Part shown: positions 1 to 10,388 of the stretch, piece by piece
How the letters are laid out: the number at the start of each line of letters is the position of its first letter
How positions within the stretch are numbered: the stretch's first letter is position 1
DNA from: Deroplatys truncata
Lineage: Eukaryota; Arthropoda; Insecta; Mantodea; Mantidae
Length of the DNA: 64,000 nucleotides
Reading direction: 5' to 3'
Assembly (NCBI GenBank): GCA_030765065.1
Contig: CM060988.1
Span: forward strand, 178,415,065-178,479,064
The notes under the pieces: model-generated
Seen by the model: only the letters and a program-made list of their open reading frames with translations
The model's database searches: none
What the model was told of the DNA's origin: nothing
Translations under genes and position numbers: made by a program

Positions 1-302
1 AATGTTATACATCCGCTCACTCGAGATGTTTACGGTCTTAGCTATCTCACGGATTTTCACTCGGCGGTCTTCCAACACAATATCGTGAGCTTTGTTCACC
101 ATTTCTTCTGTTGTGACCTCAACCGGCCGTCCTGTGCGCTCGCCATCTCTTGTGCTCGAACGGCCACATCGAAATTCTATGAACCACTTGGCATGTGATG
201 GAGCAGAGTCCCCATAATATTTGATCAGATTTTCTTCCGTTTCTTTCACCGACTTACCACGCAAAACAATAGTACCTTATCAGAACGCGATATTCAATTT
301 TC
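1..302 (-). pseudogene. mariner transposase, N-terminal part, cut by window start
   Basis: Read on the minus strand, this encodes the DNA-binding half of a mariner transposase. Recognisable segments are GKSVKETEENLIKYYGDSAP, a WFIEFRCGRSSTRDGERTGR stretch, the linker RPVEVTTEEM, and a second helix-turn-helix ending in ISSERMYNI. About 88 codons are open up to the window edge, where the catalytic domain would follow off-window. Further 5', EYRVLIRYY lies one base out of frame near 262-268, so the gene carries a frameshift. Mariner N-termini bind the terminal inverted repeats. The order VLI-KYY then RCGR then EVTT fits the mellifera/cecropia-type lineages, but the subfamily is not certain. The terminal repeat was not located, because the bases beyond 302 show no obvious TIR. 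Confidence 0.85.
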
Positions 303-582
303 TACGAAGCAATACACATCTGCTTATTTTAGACGCTCTCAACATTGATCTAAGAAACAAATGACGACGAATCTAAGACTTGGTTGCAAACAAGAAACCT
401 GTGATTAGAACGCTATCTCTCGTCAAAGTTATGTACTTATCAATCCACCCTCGTACGTTAGGTAGAAACACCATTCAAATGGTTATTCGCAGTAATAAGT
501 TGTTGCAATGGAAATAAAACAGATGAATCGTGAACATTCAAGCACGTCCGTCAGATGACGTAGCTAAAAGGGTGCTAACATT
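303..582. other. no recognised feature
   Basis: AT-rich sequence between the mariner remnant and the first A/B repeat. It presumably includes the lost mariner 5' end. No reading frame, repeat or structured motif could be supported. Confidence 0.5.
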
Positions 583-1058
583 AAAAATCTGATGTGTTGT
601 GTTCACGTGACTTCCTCAACTCACTCTTCTAAAACCTATTCTTTCAAAACCTTATTCTTCTACCCACTTCTTGTAAGTGACGATATACTTTCACTGCAAG
701 TTCGTTTTATAGGCTAATGTGTAGTCAGATTTTTAAAAGTGATGTCTTTGAAACTCCCTCTCGTTGCACCACGAGAAAACATGAATAGCGACTTATTCTT
801 GTAAAAATTGTAAAAAGTACCCACTTTAAAATGGTTAACGTCACAAAACAACTTAATTATACATAAAATGTGATTTTTAACGACATCTACAAATTTTTTA
901 ATATTCTGTATATCTTAGCGTTTTACCAGTTATATAAAAGGTATTTATTATGAAGAGAAAATTCAAGATTACGTTTTATCATTTAAATATGTTATCTTTG
1001 TCGAGTTATGCTGTTAACAGACACACACTCACACGGACCTTTTTAGAAAAAGCTCCCT
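583..1058 (+). repeat. family B repeat, old left and central part
   Basis: Begins with the family left end (AAAAATCTGATGTGTTGTG) and keeps diverged landmarks of type B, such as ACCAGTTATATAAAAGG and GAGTTATGCTGTTAACAGAC with a short CA tract. It is heavily diverged and stops where an opposite-strand right end begins. Confidence 0.7.
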
Positions 1059-1379
1059 TTTTACTTTCTCTACCACGTAGGTAGTGGGTAAAGAAGTCAT
1101 TGCATTCCAACCAAAAATTCGAAACCGAGATTTCACCAGAAATACATACATGTTTTGAAGTCACCTGTAACCAAAACAAGCATCTTTAGAAAAAGGTATG
1201 TGTGTATGTTTGTGAACAGTATAACTCAAGGACGGAAACTCAAATAAACGCCAAACTTGGTATTCAAATTCAGTACCTTCCAAAGATGAGTCATAGATTT
1301 TCAAGGAAACCTCCTCAAACCAAACTACCCTTTATATGGAAAATTTTTCGAAATTTTGTTTTCTAAAAATAGCTCTATT
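1059..1379 (-). repeat. family A/B repeat, right half
   Basis: Opens with the inverted right end (TTACTTTCTCTACCACG) and runs through the primer-like landmarks CCAAACTTGGTATTCAAATT and TACCCTTTATATGGAAAAT. It is broken after CTCTATTGATTTTTATT, where a second right end starts immediately. Confidence 0.8.
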
Positions 1380-2281
1380 GATTTTTATTACTTTCTCTAC
1401 TACGTATAGTAAGTAGGGGAAGTATTGTATTCCACCCAAAAATTTGATATCGAGATTTTACCGGAAATATATCTTTTGAGACCCCCTGAATCCAAAAAAA
1501 GCATTTTTGGAAATATGTTCGTGTGTGTGTGTATGTGTGAACAGCATAACTCAGAAACGAACAGTCGGATAAACACTAAACTTGGTATTTAGGTTCAGTA
1601 TCTTCCAGAGATGCGACACGAAGGTTTTCAAGAAAATCCCTTCACCCCAGATTACCCTTTACATGGAACATTTTTCGAAAATTTTAATTTTCTCAAAAAT
1701 GACTAACGATTTTCATTAAAACACCATGTTAAGTTATTTTCATGACAAATAAAATGTATATCTTGAATTTTCTGGGAATGTCTCCAAAAGTATTCATTGT
1801 GAGCAACTTTTGCATAACTGGTAAATCATAAGAGATGGACAAAATATTGCTACACAAAAAATGTAGATCGCGTTAAAATACACAATTTATGTAATATAGA
1901 TTTTTTTGTTGAGTGAACCATTTTCGAGATATTGCTCGTTGTTCCCTAAATTCATTTTTTTGTCTTGGATATGCAAAGAGTATTAATCTGTGGCAAAGAG
2001 AATGGTGCTGCACATAGCAACCAACTATTAAGAGATATGTCTATGCTTATATTGCCCTTGCAGATACAAAACAAGGGGAACATAGTAGGCCTTAAGCGAT
2101 AGTCAAATATTTTTAGAACTGGTCGCTATGTGTAAAATGTAATTCTCTTTGCATGTCAAAAGATCGTCTCTGCAAATGTTTATCTCGATTAATATGAAAT
2201 AGATGGAGAATAAGCGTTTGTAAAAATAGTTTGTACAAGAGTGGAGAAAGTCATGAGAGTGTTACACATCAGATTTTTTAA
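1380..2281 (-). repeat. family A repeat, near-complete, with inverted internal module
   Basis: A right end (ACTTTCTCTACTACGTATAG) through to a left end (GTTACACATCAGATTTTT), about 0.9 kb. The (CA)n site is GTGTGTGTGTATGTGTG. Between about 1,980 and 2,165 a segment occurs first in one orientation and then as a diverged inverted copy. The same composite appears at about 41,780-41,990. Confidence 0.85.
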
Positions 2282-2283
2282 AG

Positions 2284-2775
2284 ATATTTACATAAATAAT
2301 AAGATTTATATCTGGAGTTTTCTGGGAATAGCCTTTTAAAACTTCTTCACTCGGAAGGAATTGGTAAATGTTAAGTGATAGACAAAAACGTACTACACAG
2401 GAAATTTAAATCTCTTTAAAACAGGCAATTTATTTCTAATAAGCTTTTGTGGCGTAAGCCATTTGAGATATACGTTATAAATGGTTCCAATTGTTCATTA
2501 CTTAGCCATTCTCAAAGTCCCGTCAACACTGTTTCTTGCGATGTCACGGAAACAGTATAGAATTTTAAGGCCAGCATATAGCGTCCAGTTCTTAATACAT
2601 TTGATATTCGATAACGAGATTTCACCGGGAGTACATGTTTTGAGGCCCCTGAATCCAAAATAGCATTTTTAGAAAAAGGCCCGTGCATACAGCATAACTC
2701 AAAACAAAAGTCGGATAAATACCAAACTTGATACTTACGTTCAGTATCATTCAAAGATATACGAATGTCTTCTTG
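2284..2775 (-). repeat. family B repeat fragments
   Basis: Type B central region (GCCAGCATATAGCGTCCAGT, GATGTCACGGAAACAGTAT) joined at about 2,590 directly to right-half sequence (ATTTCACCGGGAGTACATG). The segment that should lie between them is missing or rearranged. Confidence 0.7.
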
Positions 2776-3028
2776 ATAGTAGAGTTGATTGTATAGTATC
2801 CTGGGTTTAGACACGCAGATCCTAGGGCTACGCCCTGTGGTCGCTACTCTTCTACTCAAAAACATCCCTCGGGTACGCTTTGAGGCTAAGGGTCCACAAT
2901 CCCTCGGCTACGCCTTGCTGCTTTGGGCCCTCGATGTTACAATTTTGGCAGCAGAAAGCGTATTAAAAAACCCCGATTCCGTAAGTTTCTTAAAATTTAA
3001 TACCTCCTAGCTGTATGCGGAATAATAT
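2776..3028. repeat. GC-richer insertion with repeated GGCTACGCC-type palindromes
   Basis: About 250 bp that interrupts an A/B copy: the flanks match ...GATATACGAATGTCTTC and CCCCACATGGAACG of the consensus. It contains three variants of a short palindrome-like motif (AGGGCTACGCCCT, CTCGGGTACGC, CCTCGGCTACGCC). Open frames cross it on both strands and are not convincing as genes. The family is not recognised. Confidence 0.5.
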
Positions 3029-3612
3029 CCAAATCCCCCACATGGAACGTTCTTCGAAAATTTTGATTTTCTCAAAACTGGTTCTAACGATTTTGATTAA
3101 TGCTTTTAATCTAAAAGTTTCGATTTATCATATGTTTAAAATAATTTTATGATAAATGAAATGTATATCTTTAATTTTCTGGGAATGTCTGTCCCCAAAA
3201 GTCCTCTTTATTCTGAATGATTTTTGCACAACTGGTAAACCTTAAGAGATAGACGAAATTTTACTATACAAAAAAAATGTATATTTTGTTGAAACACACA
3301 CTTTATGCCAGATATTTGTTTTATTTTTTTTTTGTTGGGTGAACCATTTCCGGGATGTTTGTTATTTGTTTGTATTTTCCAATACTTATACTTCATGTCC
3401 TGGACATACAAGGAGAATGGAATACTCCACATAGCAACCAGCTCTTAAAATATTTGACTATCGCTTAAAGCCTCGCAATTCCCCTTGCATCTACAAGAAA
3501 ATTAGCAATAAGATTAACATGAAGCATATGGAGAATAAGCGTTTGTAAAAATAGTATGTACAAGAGTACATTAAGTCATGTGAGTGTAACACATTAGACT
3601 TTTTTATCTCTA
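3029..3612 (-). repeat. family A repeat, left half
   Basis: Continues the A copy interrupted by the GC-rich insertion: CCCCACATGGAACGTTCTTC through ATGGAGAATAAGCGTTTGT to the left end GTGTAACACATTAGAC. Confidence 0.8.
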
Positions 3613-3633
3613 TTATTTTACGGCGTTTTAATT

Positions 3634-3986
3634 ATGTCTCATCCCTATACAATACCTCTTGCTTCGGCACATGTCCACAGATACATGTGCATAGCAACTG
3701 CACCTCTGCTTCCACACTTGCCAGGCGGATGGCATTAGGGCACCGTTTAGTCCATCTTCTTTCATTATCTGTGGATATATGACAGAACTTTGGTTTTACC
3801 ATCTATTTTTCATGTTTTACTATTGTTTTTAGGTCATGATATTGAATATTCAATCCAGAATTTACCTTGACTACTGAGGGAAATCACGAAAAAACCTTAA
3901 TAAGATTGGTCGGACCAGGAGATTTGAACTGGGGGCCTTCCGAATGCGGGCCATACACGTTACCGCTTCAGCCATCCCGGTCGGTT
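3634..3986 (-). repeat. tRNA-derived SINE with long tail (SINE1)
   Basis: On the minus strand it starts with a tRNA-like head (CCGGGATGGCTGAAGCGGTA, then a B-box-like CAGTTCAAATCTCCTGG and GTCCGACCA). The body follows with a TCAAGGTAAATTCTGGATTG motif and a tail containing CACCCTAATGCC-like sequence and ATAGGGATGAGA. That tail matches the founder of the tandem array at 4,733. It is a SINE fossil, not a functional tRNA: the acceptor stem does not pair and the copy is embedded in a longer repeat. Confidence 0.75.
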
Positions 3987-4469
3987 TAACTAGAATATTT
4001 CCTGGACAGTTTTATAAATAAAAGAACAAAACCTGTACATATGTTTTAAGTATAGCGTTCCAAATCTGGCATGAAGCCACGTGTCCGCTAGAGCACTTCC
4101 TTGACGGAAAAGTCAACATAACCCCACTGGCGGAACATCAAGATGGAGTTTAGTTCCGAACTTTCATGTCTTCCATGGCCGACTTGAAAAAACTTTACTC
4201 TTCTTGCTTGTAAGCAAGATGTTTGTTACCAGTGTTTTAAAGAAGACCTTCACGTGTTGGAGAAAGGAATGACTTATATATCTAAACTAGTGTCTAAACT
4301 CAGCTTTAGCTGTCAATTAAGGGCTGTAACTGTTGAAAACACAAAACTATTTATCAATAATTTCCATATACCGCATATTCAGAACATTACTTCAAAAAAT
4401 TAATAAAGCACACTTTGTAATATCTGTATTTAAATATTCGTAATATACGGACACTAAAAATAATATATA
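3987..4469. other. no recognised feature
   Basis: AT-rich spacer between two oppositely oriented SINE1 copies. No gene or repeat was recognised. Confidence 0.5.
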
Positions 4470-4732
4470 CTGAGCGGGATGGCTCAGGCACTAAAGTCTT
4501 GGGCCCGTATTCGGGAGGTCCCGGGTTCAAATCCCGTGGGCCGACCAATGTGACTGAGGCGTTTTCAAGATTTTCCTCAGTCACCAAGGTAAATACCGGA
4601 TTGGATATTTAATACCACGGCCCAAAGTTTCACTTTAAGTCTAAAAAAGAATAGTAAAATGAAAAATAAGTGGTAATAGCGAATACCATGTCATCTATCT
4701 ACAGACAATGTAAGCAGTTAGACTTGACTGCA
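4470..4732 (+). repeat. tRNA-derived SINE (SINE1), head plus tail
   Basis: Head with A-box-like GAGCGGGATGGCTCAGGCAC and B-box-like GGGTTCAAATCCCGTGGG, ending GCCGACCAATG. The body has TCACCAAGGTAAATACCGG, and the tail leads without a break into the 105-bp tandem array. The head is better preserved than in the inverted copy at 3,634. Confidence 0.8.
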
Positions 4733-5826
4733 CCCTAATGCCATTTGCACGGCATTAAGCAGGTGGTTATAGGGATGAGAGCTAGAGGGCTAACTGTCCG
4801 CTTTTCTGTGTGAGGGCGGCGGATGGACTGGACGGTACCCTAATGCCGTCTGCACGGCATGAAGCAGGTGGTTACACGGATGAGAACTAGAAGGCTATCT
4901 GTCCGCTTTTCTGTGCGAGGGCGGCGGTTGGACTGGACGGAACCCTAATGCCGTCTGTACGGCATGAAGCAGGTGGTTATAGGGATGAGAGCTAGAGGGC
5001 TAACTGTCCGCTTTTCTGTGCGAGGGCGGCGGTTGGACTGGACGGAACCCTAATGCCATTTGCACGGCATTAAGCAGGTGGTTATAGGGATGAGAGCTAG
5101 AGGGCTAACTGTCCGCTTTTCTGTGCGAGGGCGGCGGTTGGACTGAATGGCACCCTAATGCCGTCTGCACGGCATTAAGCAGGTGGTTATAGGGATGAGA
5201 GCTAGAGGGCTAACTGTCCGCTTTTCTGTGTGAGGGCGGCGGATGGACTGGACGGTACCCTAATGCCGTCTGCACGGCATGAAGCAGGTGGTTACACGGA
5301 TGAGAACTAGAAGGCTATCTGTCCGCTTTTCTGTGCGAGGGCGGCGGTTGGACTGGACGGAACCCTAATGCCGTCTGTACGGCATGAAGCAGGTGGTTAT
5401 AGGGATGAGACCTAGAAGGCTTACTGTCCGCCTTTATACGGGAGCGGCAGTTGGACAGGACGGCACCCTAATGCCGTCTGTACGGCATGAAGCAGGTGGT
5501 TATAGGAATGAGACCTAGAAGGCTAACTTTCCGCCTTTATACGGGAGCGGAAGTTGGACAGCACGGCACCCTAATGACGTCTGCACGGCACGAAGCAGAA
5601 GATTCGGTAGCTATGCGCTAGGGTCTCTGTGACACGTGACGGAGCGGGTGGTTACAGGAATGAGACCTAGAAGGCTAACTATCTGCCTTTATACGGGAGC
5701 GGCAGTTGGACAGGACGGCACCCTAATGACGTCTGCACGGCACGAAGCAGAAGATTCGGTAGCTATGCGCTAGGGTCTCTGTGACACGTGACAGAGCGGG
5801 TGGTTACAGGGATGAGACCTAGAAGG
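4733..5826 (+). repeat. 105-bp tandem array grown from a SINE tail
   Basis: CCCTAATGCC recurs at 4733, 4838, 4943, 5048, 5153, 5258, 5363, 5466, 5569 and 5721. This gives seven units of 105 bp, two of 103 and one of 152, then a partial unit. Each unit carries a short hairpin (ATGCCGTCTGCACGGCAT). The 152-bp unit and the last partial unit share a 49-bp extra block (AAGATTCGGTAGCTATGCGC). Units 1-2 and 5-6 match best, implying a 420-bp higher-order period. Confidence 0.95.
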
Positions 5827-6261
5827 CTAACTGTACATCACATATCGGTCTAAGAGTTATCCACCAACAGATCCGTCGCGATATGACCACGGAGTTAAAG
5901 CGACGTAAAATAGAATAGAAAGAAAGGAAACGGAATATATATTTTTCTTAAGTAGAATCTGCTCTTACTTATGGAAATTACATACGAGGCCCTTCCACAG
6001 TAATAAAATCTCTTTTTGTAGCACAAAACAAAATAATAAGAAAGATGTTTAGTAAAAATGAGATACTCGCTGTAAAACTTATTTTAAGGAAAACAATATA
6101 CTAACCTTTCTCTGCTCATACGAGTACATTTTAGAAACTGTATGTTTCATAAATAACAACATTCAAAATTTCCAGATGAATGATACAGTACATGATCATA
6201 AAACAAGGAACAGGAATAAAATATATTTACAAGGTTCCACTTTTACTAAAAGAGTATACAA
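5827..6261. other. spacer with a possible small LINE fragment
   Basis: At about 5,955-6,060 the plus strand reads YGNYIRGPSTVIKSLFVAQN then KIIRKMF. This resembles the region after the RT thumb in CR1/Jockey-type LINEs (aromatic-G, then LQ-K-IR). It is too short to be sure. The rest shows nothing recognised. Confidence 0.3.
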
Positions 6262-7070
6262 ATGTACAACTTTCTCTGCTCTTGTACAAACTATTTTTAG
6301 AAACACTTATTCTCCATATGCTTCATGTTAATCGAGATGTTAATCTTATTGCTAATTTTCTTGTAGATGCAAGGGGAATATAGTAGGCTTTAAGCGATAG
6401 TCAAGTCTTTTAAGAGCTGGTTGTTATGTGCAGCATTCCATTCTCTTTGTATGTCCAGGACATAAAAAAATGAATAACAAATTTGAGAAAAAGTATAAGT
6501 ATTGGAAAATTTAAGGGAATAACAAGCAATGTCTCTAAAATGGTTCACTCAACAAAAATATGTATATGACATAAATTGTGTATTTTAACGCGATCTACAT
6601 TTTTTGTTTAGTAAAATTTTGTCTCTCTCTTATAGTTTACCAGTTATGCAAAAGTCGTTCACAATGAATACTTTTGGAGACATTCCCAGAAAATTCAAGA
6701 TATACATTTTATTTCCCATAAAAATGTCTTAAACATATGATACTTTAATCATAATCCATAGAGCCATTTTGGAGAAAATAAAAACTTTTAATTGTTTCAT
6801 GTAACGGTTAATCTGGGGTGGGGGAATTTTCTTGAAAACCTTCTTGTCGTATGTCTGGAAGATACTGAACCTAAATACCAAGTTTGGTGTTTATCTGACT
6901 GTTCGTTTCTGAGTTATGATGTTCACAGACACACACACATACGGACATGTTTCCAAAAATACTTTTTTTGGATTCAGGAGGCCTCAAAACATGTATTTCC
7001 TGTGAAATCTCGGTATCGAATTGTTTAGTGGAATACAATACTTCCCCTACTTACTATACGTTGTAGAGCA
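6262..7070 (+). repeat. family A repeat, near-complete
   Basis: Starts inside the left end (ACTTTCTCTGCTCTTGTAC) and runs to CTTACTATACGTTGTAGAGC. It includes the GATACTGAACCTAAATACCA landmark and the CACACACACATA tract. Open frames over the right half are shared by most A copies and are not treated as genes. Confidence 0.9.
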
Positions 7071-7350
7071 AGTAAAAATACAAAATATTTTCCATGCAAA
7101 GATAGTCTGGATTGGGGGATTTTCTGTAAAATCTTTGTATTGTATCTTATCTTTGGAAGGTACTGAACCTGAATACCAAGTTTGGTATTTATTCCAGTTA
7201 TGCTGCTCACACACACACACTGAGCTTTGTCTAAAAATGTTTTTGGATTCAGGGGCCTCAAAACTTGTGTTTCCGATAAAATCTGTATCGAATTTTTGGG
7301 TGGAACGCAATACCTTCTCCACCTACTATGTACGTGGTAGAAAAAGTAAT
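7071..7350 (+). repeat. family A repeat, right-end fragment in tandem
   Basis: Begins immediately after the previous right end, at the CATGCAAAG...GGGGGATTTTCT position of the consensus. It runs to a second right end (ACGTGGTAGAAAAAGTAA), giving a head-to-tail partial duplication. Confidence 0.85.
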
Positions 7351-7369
7351 AAGCTTTCATAACAACATA

Positions 7370-7436
7370 CTAGTATACACACTAATGAACCACAGAGGGT
7401 AGCGAAAGTCATGTGAATGTAACACATTAGATACGT
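7370..7436 (-). repeat. family B left-end fragment
   Basis: ACTAATGAACCACAGAGGGT followed by GTCATGTGAATGTAACACAT is the reversed type B left end. A similar short fragment follows the A right end at 56,983. Confidence 0.75.
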
Positions 7437-7444
7437 TTTCTTCT

Positions 7445-8040
7445 TGCTTGGCTCAGACTGGGATCATGGCGAGCTATCAAATGTATTAACGAAGAAGGCA
7501 TAAGAATCTGCCCCTGGTGTAGATAGGAAGAAACTTGGGTTCATATTCTGGCGCATTGTACTAGGACAGAACGGTTGAGAATATATATCCGGTTTCCTTT
7601 GTTAACTAAGGAGAGGGTGGCAATCTTGTTGGACCTTGCTGGCTGGGAGAGGGAAGGGGGAAGCAATTGGTACAATTTTACAAACGGTTCTACAACTCAG
7701 AACGGAGTGGAAGGAAGATGGTCAAGAGTGGGTGGGGGAGGATTAGTGGCGGATATTCCTTCTTTTTTTGTAAACAATAGCGTGTGCTTATGAACAGGTT
7801 ATTTTCTCTTCTGCTGTTTTGTGTGTGGTTTTTGTTGTTAGCTTTTCTGTGTTTTCTGTTTTCTTTTCATTTCTTGTAAATATCATTCACTTTAAAGTGC
7901 AGTGTGGTGAATACGTCTGAAAAATATGAACTACAGTGCCTTATATAAGCACATACACTCTATCTGCTGTACGAGTGTATGAGTTTGAACATGTAAATTG
8001 TTTAAGACCAATGAATAAACCATTCCAATCTACGTTTTCT
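7445..8040 (+). pseudogene. non-LTR retrotransposon ORF2 C-terminal piece and 3' UTR
   Basis: Conceptual reading gives GIRICPWC, then EETWVHILAHCTRTERLR and LRIYIRFPLLTKERVAILLD. The C-x2-C ... H-x4-C spacing before a hydrophobic helix is the cysteine-histidine motif found at the C-terminus of many I/Jockey/R1-type LINE ORF2 proteins. A stop lies between WC and EET. The remaining 350 bp is non-coding, has no obvious poly(A), and ends near CAATGAATAAACCATTCC. The 5' side abuts a reversed B fragment, so the LINE is truncated or cut there. The clade cannot be fixed from this piece. Confidence 0.6.
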
Positions 8041-8094
8041 TACTCTTTTCTCCTCTGCCGTTTCGGTTAATCCGGGTTTCGATTACTCACAGTT

Positions 8095-8639
8095 TTATTA
8101 CTATTATTATTGTTATTATTATTATTTCTATTTCTGCAGTACAGTCGATTGCTTCCACCTCATAAATAATTGTAGTAACGAGTTAAATACCTGAAGCTAA
8201 TGTCAAAACGCACCGTTTACACACATGAATTGCCTTTAAAAGCCGTGAACGCGCCTCATCCTGTCGGGCACTAGTAATTCTACAGATGTGTTTACTGAAT
8301 CTGGCTGCCGCAGGGAAAGCGGCCGATGCAGGTACTGCTGCAACATAAACAGTGCCTTTATTGATTTGTTCTCAATGTGAAAAACACCACAAACATTTTT
8401 AAAATTACAGCTTGTCATCTTAGTTACAGCATAAGGGAATATAATGCATTCTATATACTACGAGGTTTAAATTTACTCCAACATTCTTAACAAAAGAGGA
8501 GTGAGAATTTCTCTTGCATGCATTTTTAGCTATTTAAGTGGAGAGATGCAAACTTTTACTATTTACTAGTGTTTTTATGACGATTTGTAATAATAACAAT
8601 AATAATAACAACAACAATGTATTACAACGCCGTTGTATC
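8095..8639. other. AT-rich spacer with ATT-type microsatellites
   Basis: Degenerate (ATT)n at about 8,098-8,130 and (AAT/AAC)n at about 8,588-8,626. No gene was recognised between them. Confidence 0.6.
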
Positions 8640-8860
8640 TGCTATTCTCCACGCAAAATATATGGATAGAGCGCAGTAATTGGGTGGTATGTGGTCAGCA
8701 CGCGGCTTCCCCAGGTCATCTTCCAGCAATCGAGAACAGGTCGCCCAGGTTCACCTGGGCGGAATGTGATCGCCACAGTATCTAGCCGCGCGTGCGCCTT
8801 TACCTGTGCGATAAAGAAGGTTAAAAGAATATACACAAGCTTTTGATTTTTGTCATGGGC
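8640..8860. repeat. GC-richer block with perfect palindrome
   Basis: Higher GC than its surroundings, with a short hairpin CGCCCAGGTTCACCTGGGCG near 8,741. It may belong to the same composite repeat as the 5S-like segments next door. It is not otherwise recognised. Confidence 0.35.
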
Positions 8861-8929
8861 GGGGTTTAGCTTTCTTCGCTACCATTGGCTGGGTCTCGGT
8901 GTTCCCTCATGGGCCGACTAGCGACAATG

Positions 8930-9125
8930 TGGTGACCAAGCCCAATCCTGCTTAACTTGGGCGACCGCCTGTGTGGTCGTCAAGTTAAGCAGGCCGGCAT
9001 GGCAGCAAAGCAAGATGAGAATACTAGGTACTGGGATGGGGGTATTCAGGTTGGCAGCAGGGCGGGTCGCTGCTAGATGTTCACTCATCCAGCCAGCGAC
9101 CGGGCCCAATGCTGCTTAACTTCGG
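8930..9125 (-). repeat. two 5S-rRNA-derived segments (SINE3-like)
   Basis: On the minus strand, 9,124 to 9,081 reads CGAAGTTAAGCAGCATTGGG then CCCGGTCGCTGGCTGGATGA. This closely follows the 5S rRNA internal promoter region (GAAGTTAAGCAACATCGGGC...TGGATGGGTGA). A second diverged copy, CCAAGTTAAGCAGGATTGGG, lies at 8,963-8,932. Full-length 5S genes are not present, so a 5S-derived SINE or chimeric LINE tail is more likely. Confidence 0.7.
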
Positions 9126-10295
9126 GAAGTTTGCGGAATGAGGGATTGTCAGGCCTCAGCCTCGGGGGCCCAAGCCGTCCTTCGGCAACCGGTAGCTCTT
9201 TCTCCGCCTTGGCGCCTTGTGGTCGTAGCGGCCCAAAGAGTTCACCAGCTGGTTGGTATGGTAAGTGAGCTTCAAGTACATGGTACGGGTTCTCTACCGC
9301 ACCACGTCCACGATGTATGGGTGTGTAGGATGAGTGACGGGAATCTACGCCCGGTATCATAGATCATCCGAAGCGCCCTGTTCTGGACGGTTTGTAGCCT
9401 GCGGATGGTGGACACTGCCGCCGATCCCAGACCTGTAGCTATACAGAATCAGGGGCGGGATAATCGACTGATATAGGCGTAGTTTGAGGCGTATGGGCAT
9501 TGTGGAGCGGAATACAGGGTACAGCTGCCTGAGCGCGGAGTGGCCGAGGCCGACCTTTGCCCTGACATGTGGCGCGAAAGTGAGGCCGCGGTCGAGCGTG
9601 ACTCCGAGGTATTTGGCTGAGGTAACCCAGGGGATTCTCCTCCGCCGCAACCTCAGAGGCCGCTCGGGCCGCCACCGACGGACCTTCGCCAGGAGAAGCG
9701 CAGAGCTCTTCCCCGGGCTGATGGCCATCCTCCACTTTTCGCTCCACCTGCCAATGGCTCGGAGCTGTCGCTGCAGTGGAGGGAAACAGAATCGGGCATT
9801 CTTCTTCTGTGCCATTATGAGGACATCGTCGGCATATTGACACGTAACAGTCCTGGGTTCCGTGGGGAAGTCCGACATGTAGGCCGCGAAGAGAAGCGGG
9901 GACAGTACACTGCCTTCCGGGACTCCAGCGGCTATGGGACGGACTGAGGAAACCTTCCCCTCCACTCTCACCCTAAATGTGCGATCCCGGAGGAAACTGC
10001 TTATCAGAGTAAGATAGGCGGGAGGGATGTCTGACTCCTTGAGTTTTACAAAAGGCCTTGGTGCCACGTTGTGGCAAAGGCCTTCTCTATGTCCAGCAGC
10101 ACTGCTATGGTCTTGAAGTTCTTCTGGAAGTCCAGGGAGGCCTTCTCGGCCAATTGCAGTAGCTGCAGGGTTGTGGAGTGCCCATGGCGAAAACCAAACT
10201 GATGGTCCGGGAGAAGCTGCCTTTCCTCAAATAGAGGGTTAGTCGGGCTAGGAGCAACCGCTCAAGGACTTTTGAGACGACGTGCAGTTATCCGA
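9126..10295 (-). pseudogene. Jockey-like LINE reverse transcriptase fragment
   Basis: The 236-residue open frame at 10,067-9,357 holds RT motif B (AGVPEGSVLSPLLF, residues 47-60, with E where Q is usual), the catalytic YADD (78-81), the SPGKS turn, and AKYLGVTLDRGLTFAPHV of the thumb-proximal motif. Upstream, in other frames, SKVLERLL, HQFGFRHGHSTTLQLLQL and DIEKAF are visible. Downstream, STIRRLQTVQNRALRMI continues in a shifted frame. Together this is the central RT domain of a Jockey-type LINE with at least two frameshifts and a stop. The 5' end, endonuclease and ORF1 are missing. Its 3' side abuts 5S-like sequence. Overlapping open frames on the other strand are shadows. Confidence 0.9.
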
Positions 10296-10388
10296 GGATC
10301 TCACGAGAATAAATATAATCCATAACAGACGTCTCAGCCGGCGAAAACTCCCCTTATGTGCACTGAGAATCGAACCCGGGTCCATTTT

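Noticed and set aside
4470-4547. Functional tRNA gene.
   Set aside because: Pol III boxes are present but the acceptor stem does not pair and the sequence continues into a SINE body. The same holds for 10,389, 25,185, 39,045 and 51,619.
4733-5826. CRISPR array.
   Set aside because: Units are whole 105-bp tandem repeats with no alternating unique spacers, next to a SINE in a eukaryotic context.
8930-9125. 5S rRNA gene.
   Set aside because: Only the promoter-like part is present in each copy. The rest does not follow 5S rRNA.
9439-9843. Open frames of 118-134 codons on both strands over the LINE RT.
   Set aside because: They overlap the frame that carries RT motifs and have no motifs of their own, so they are shadows.
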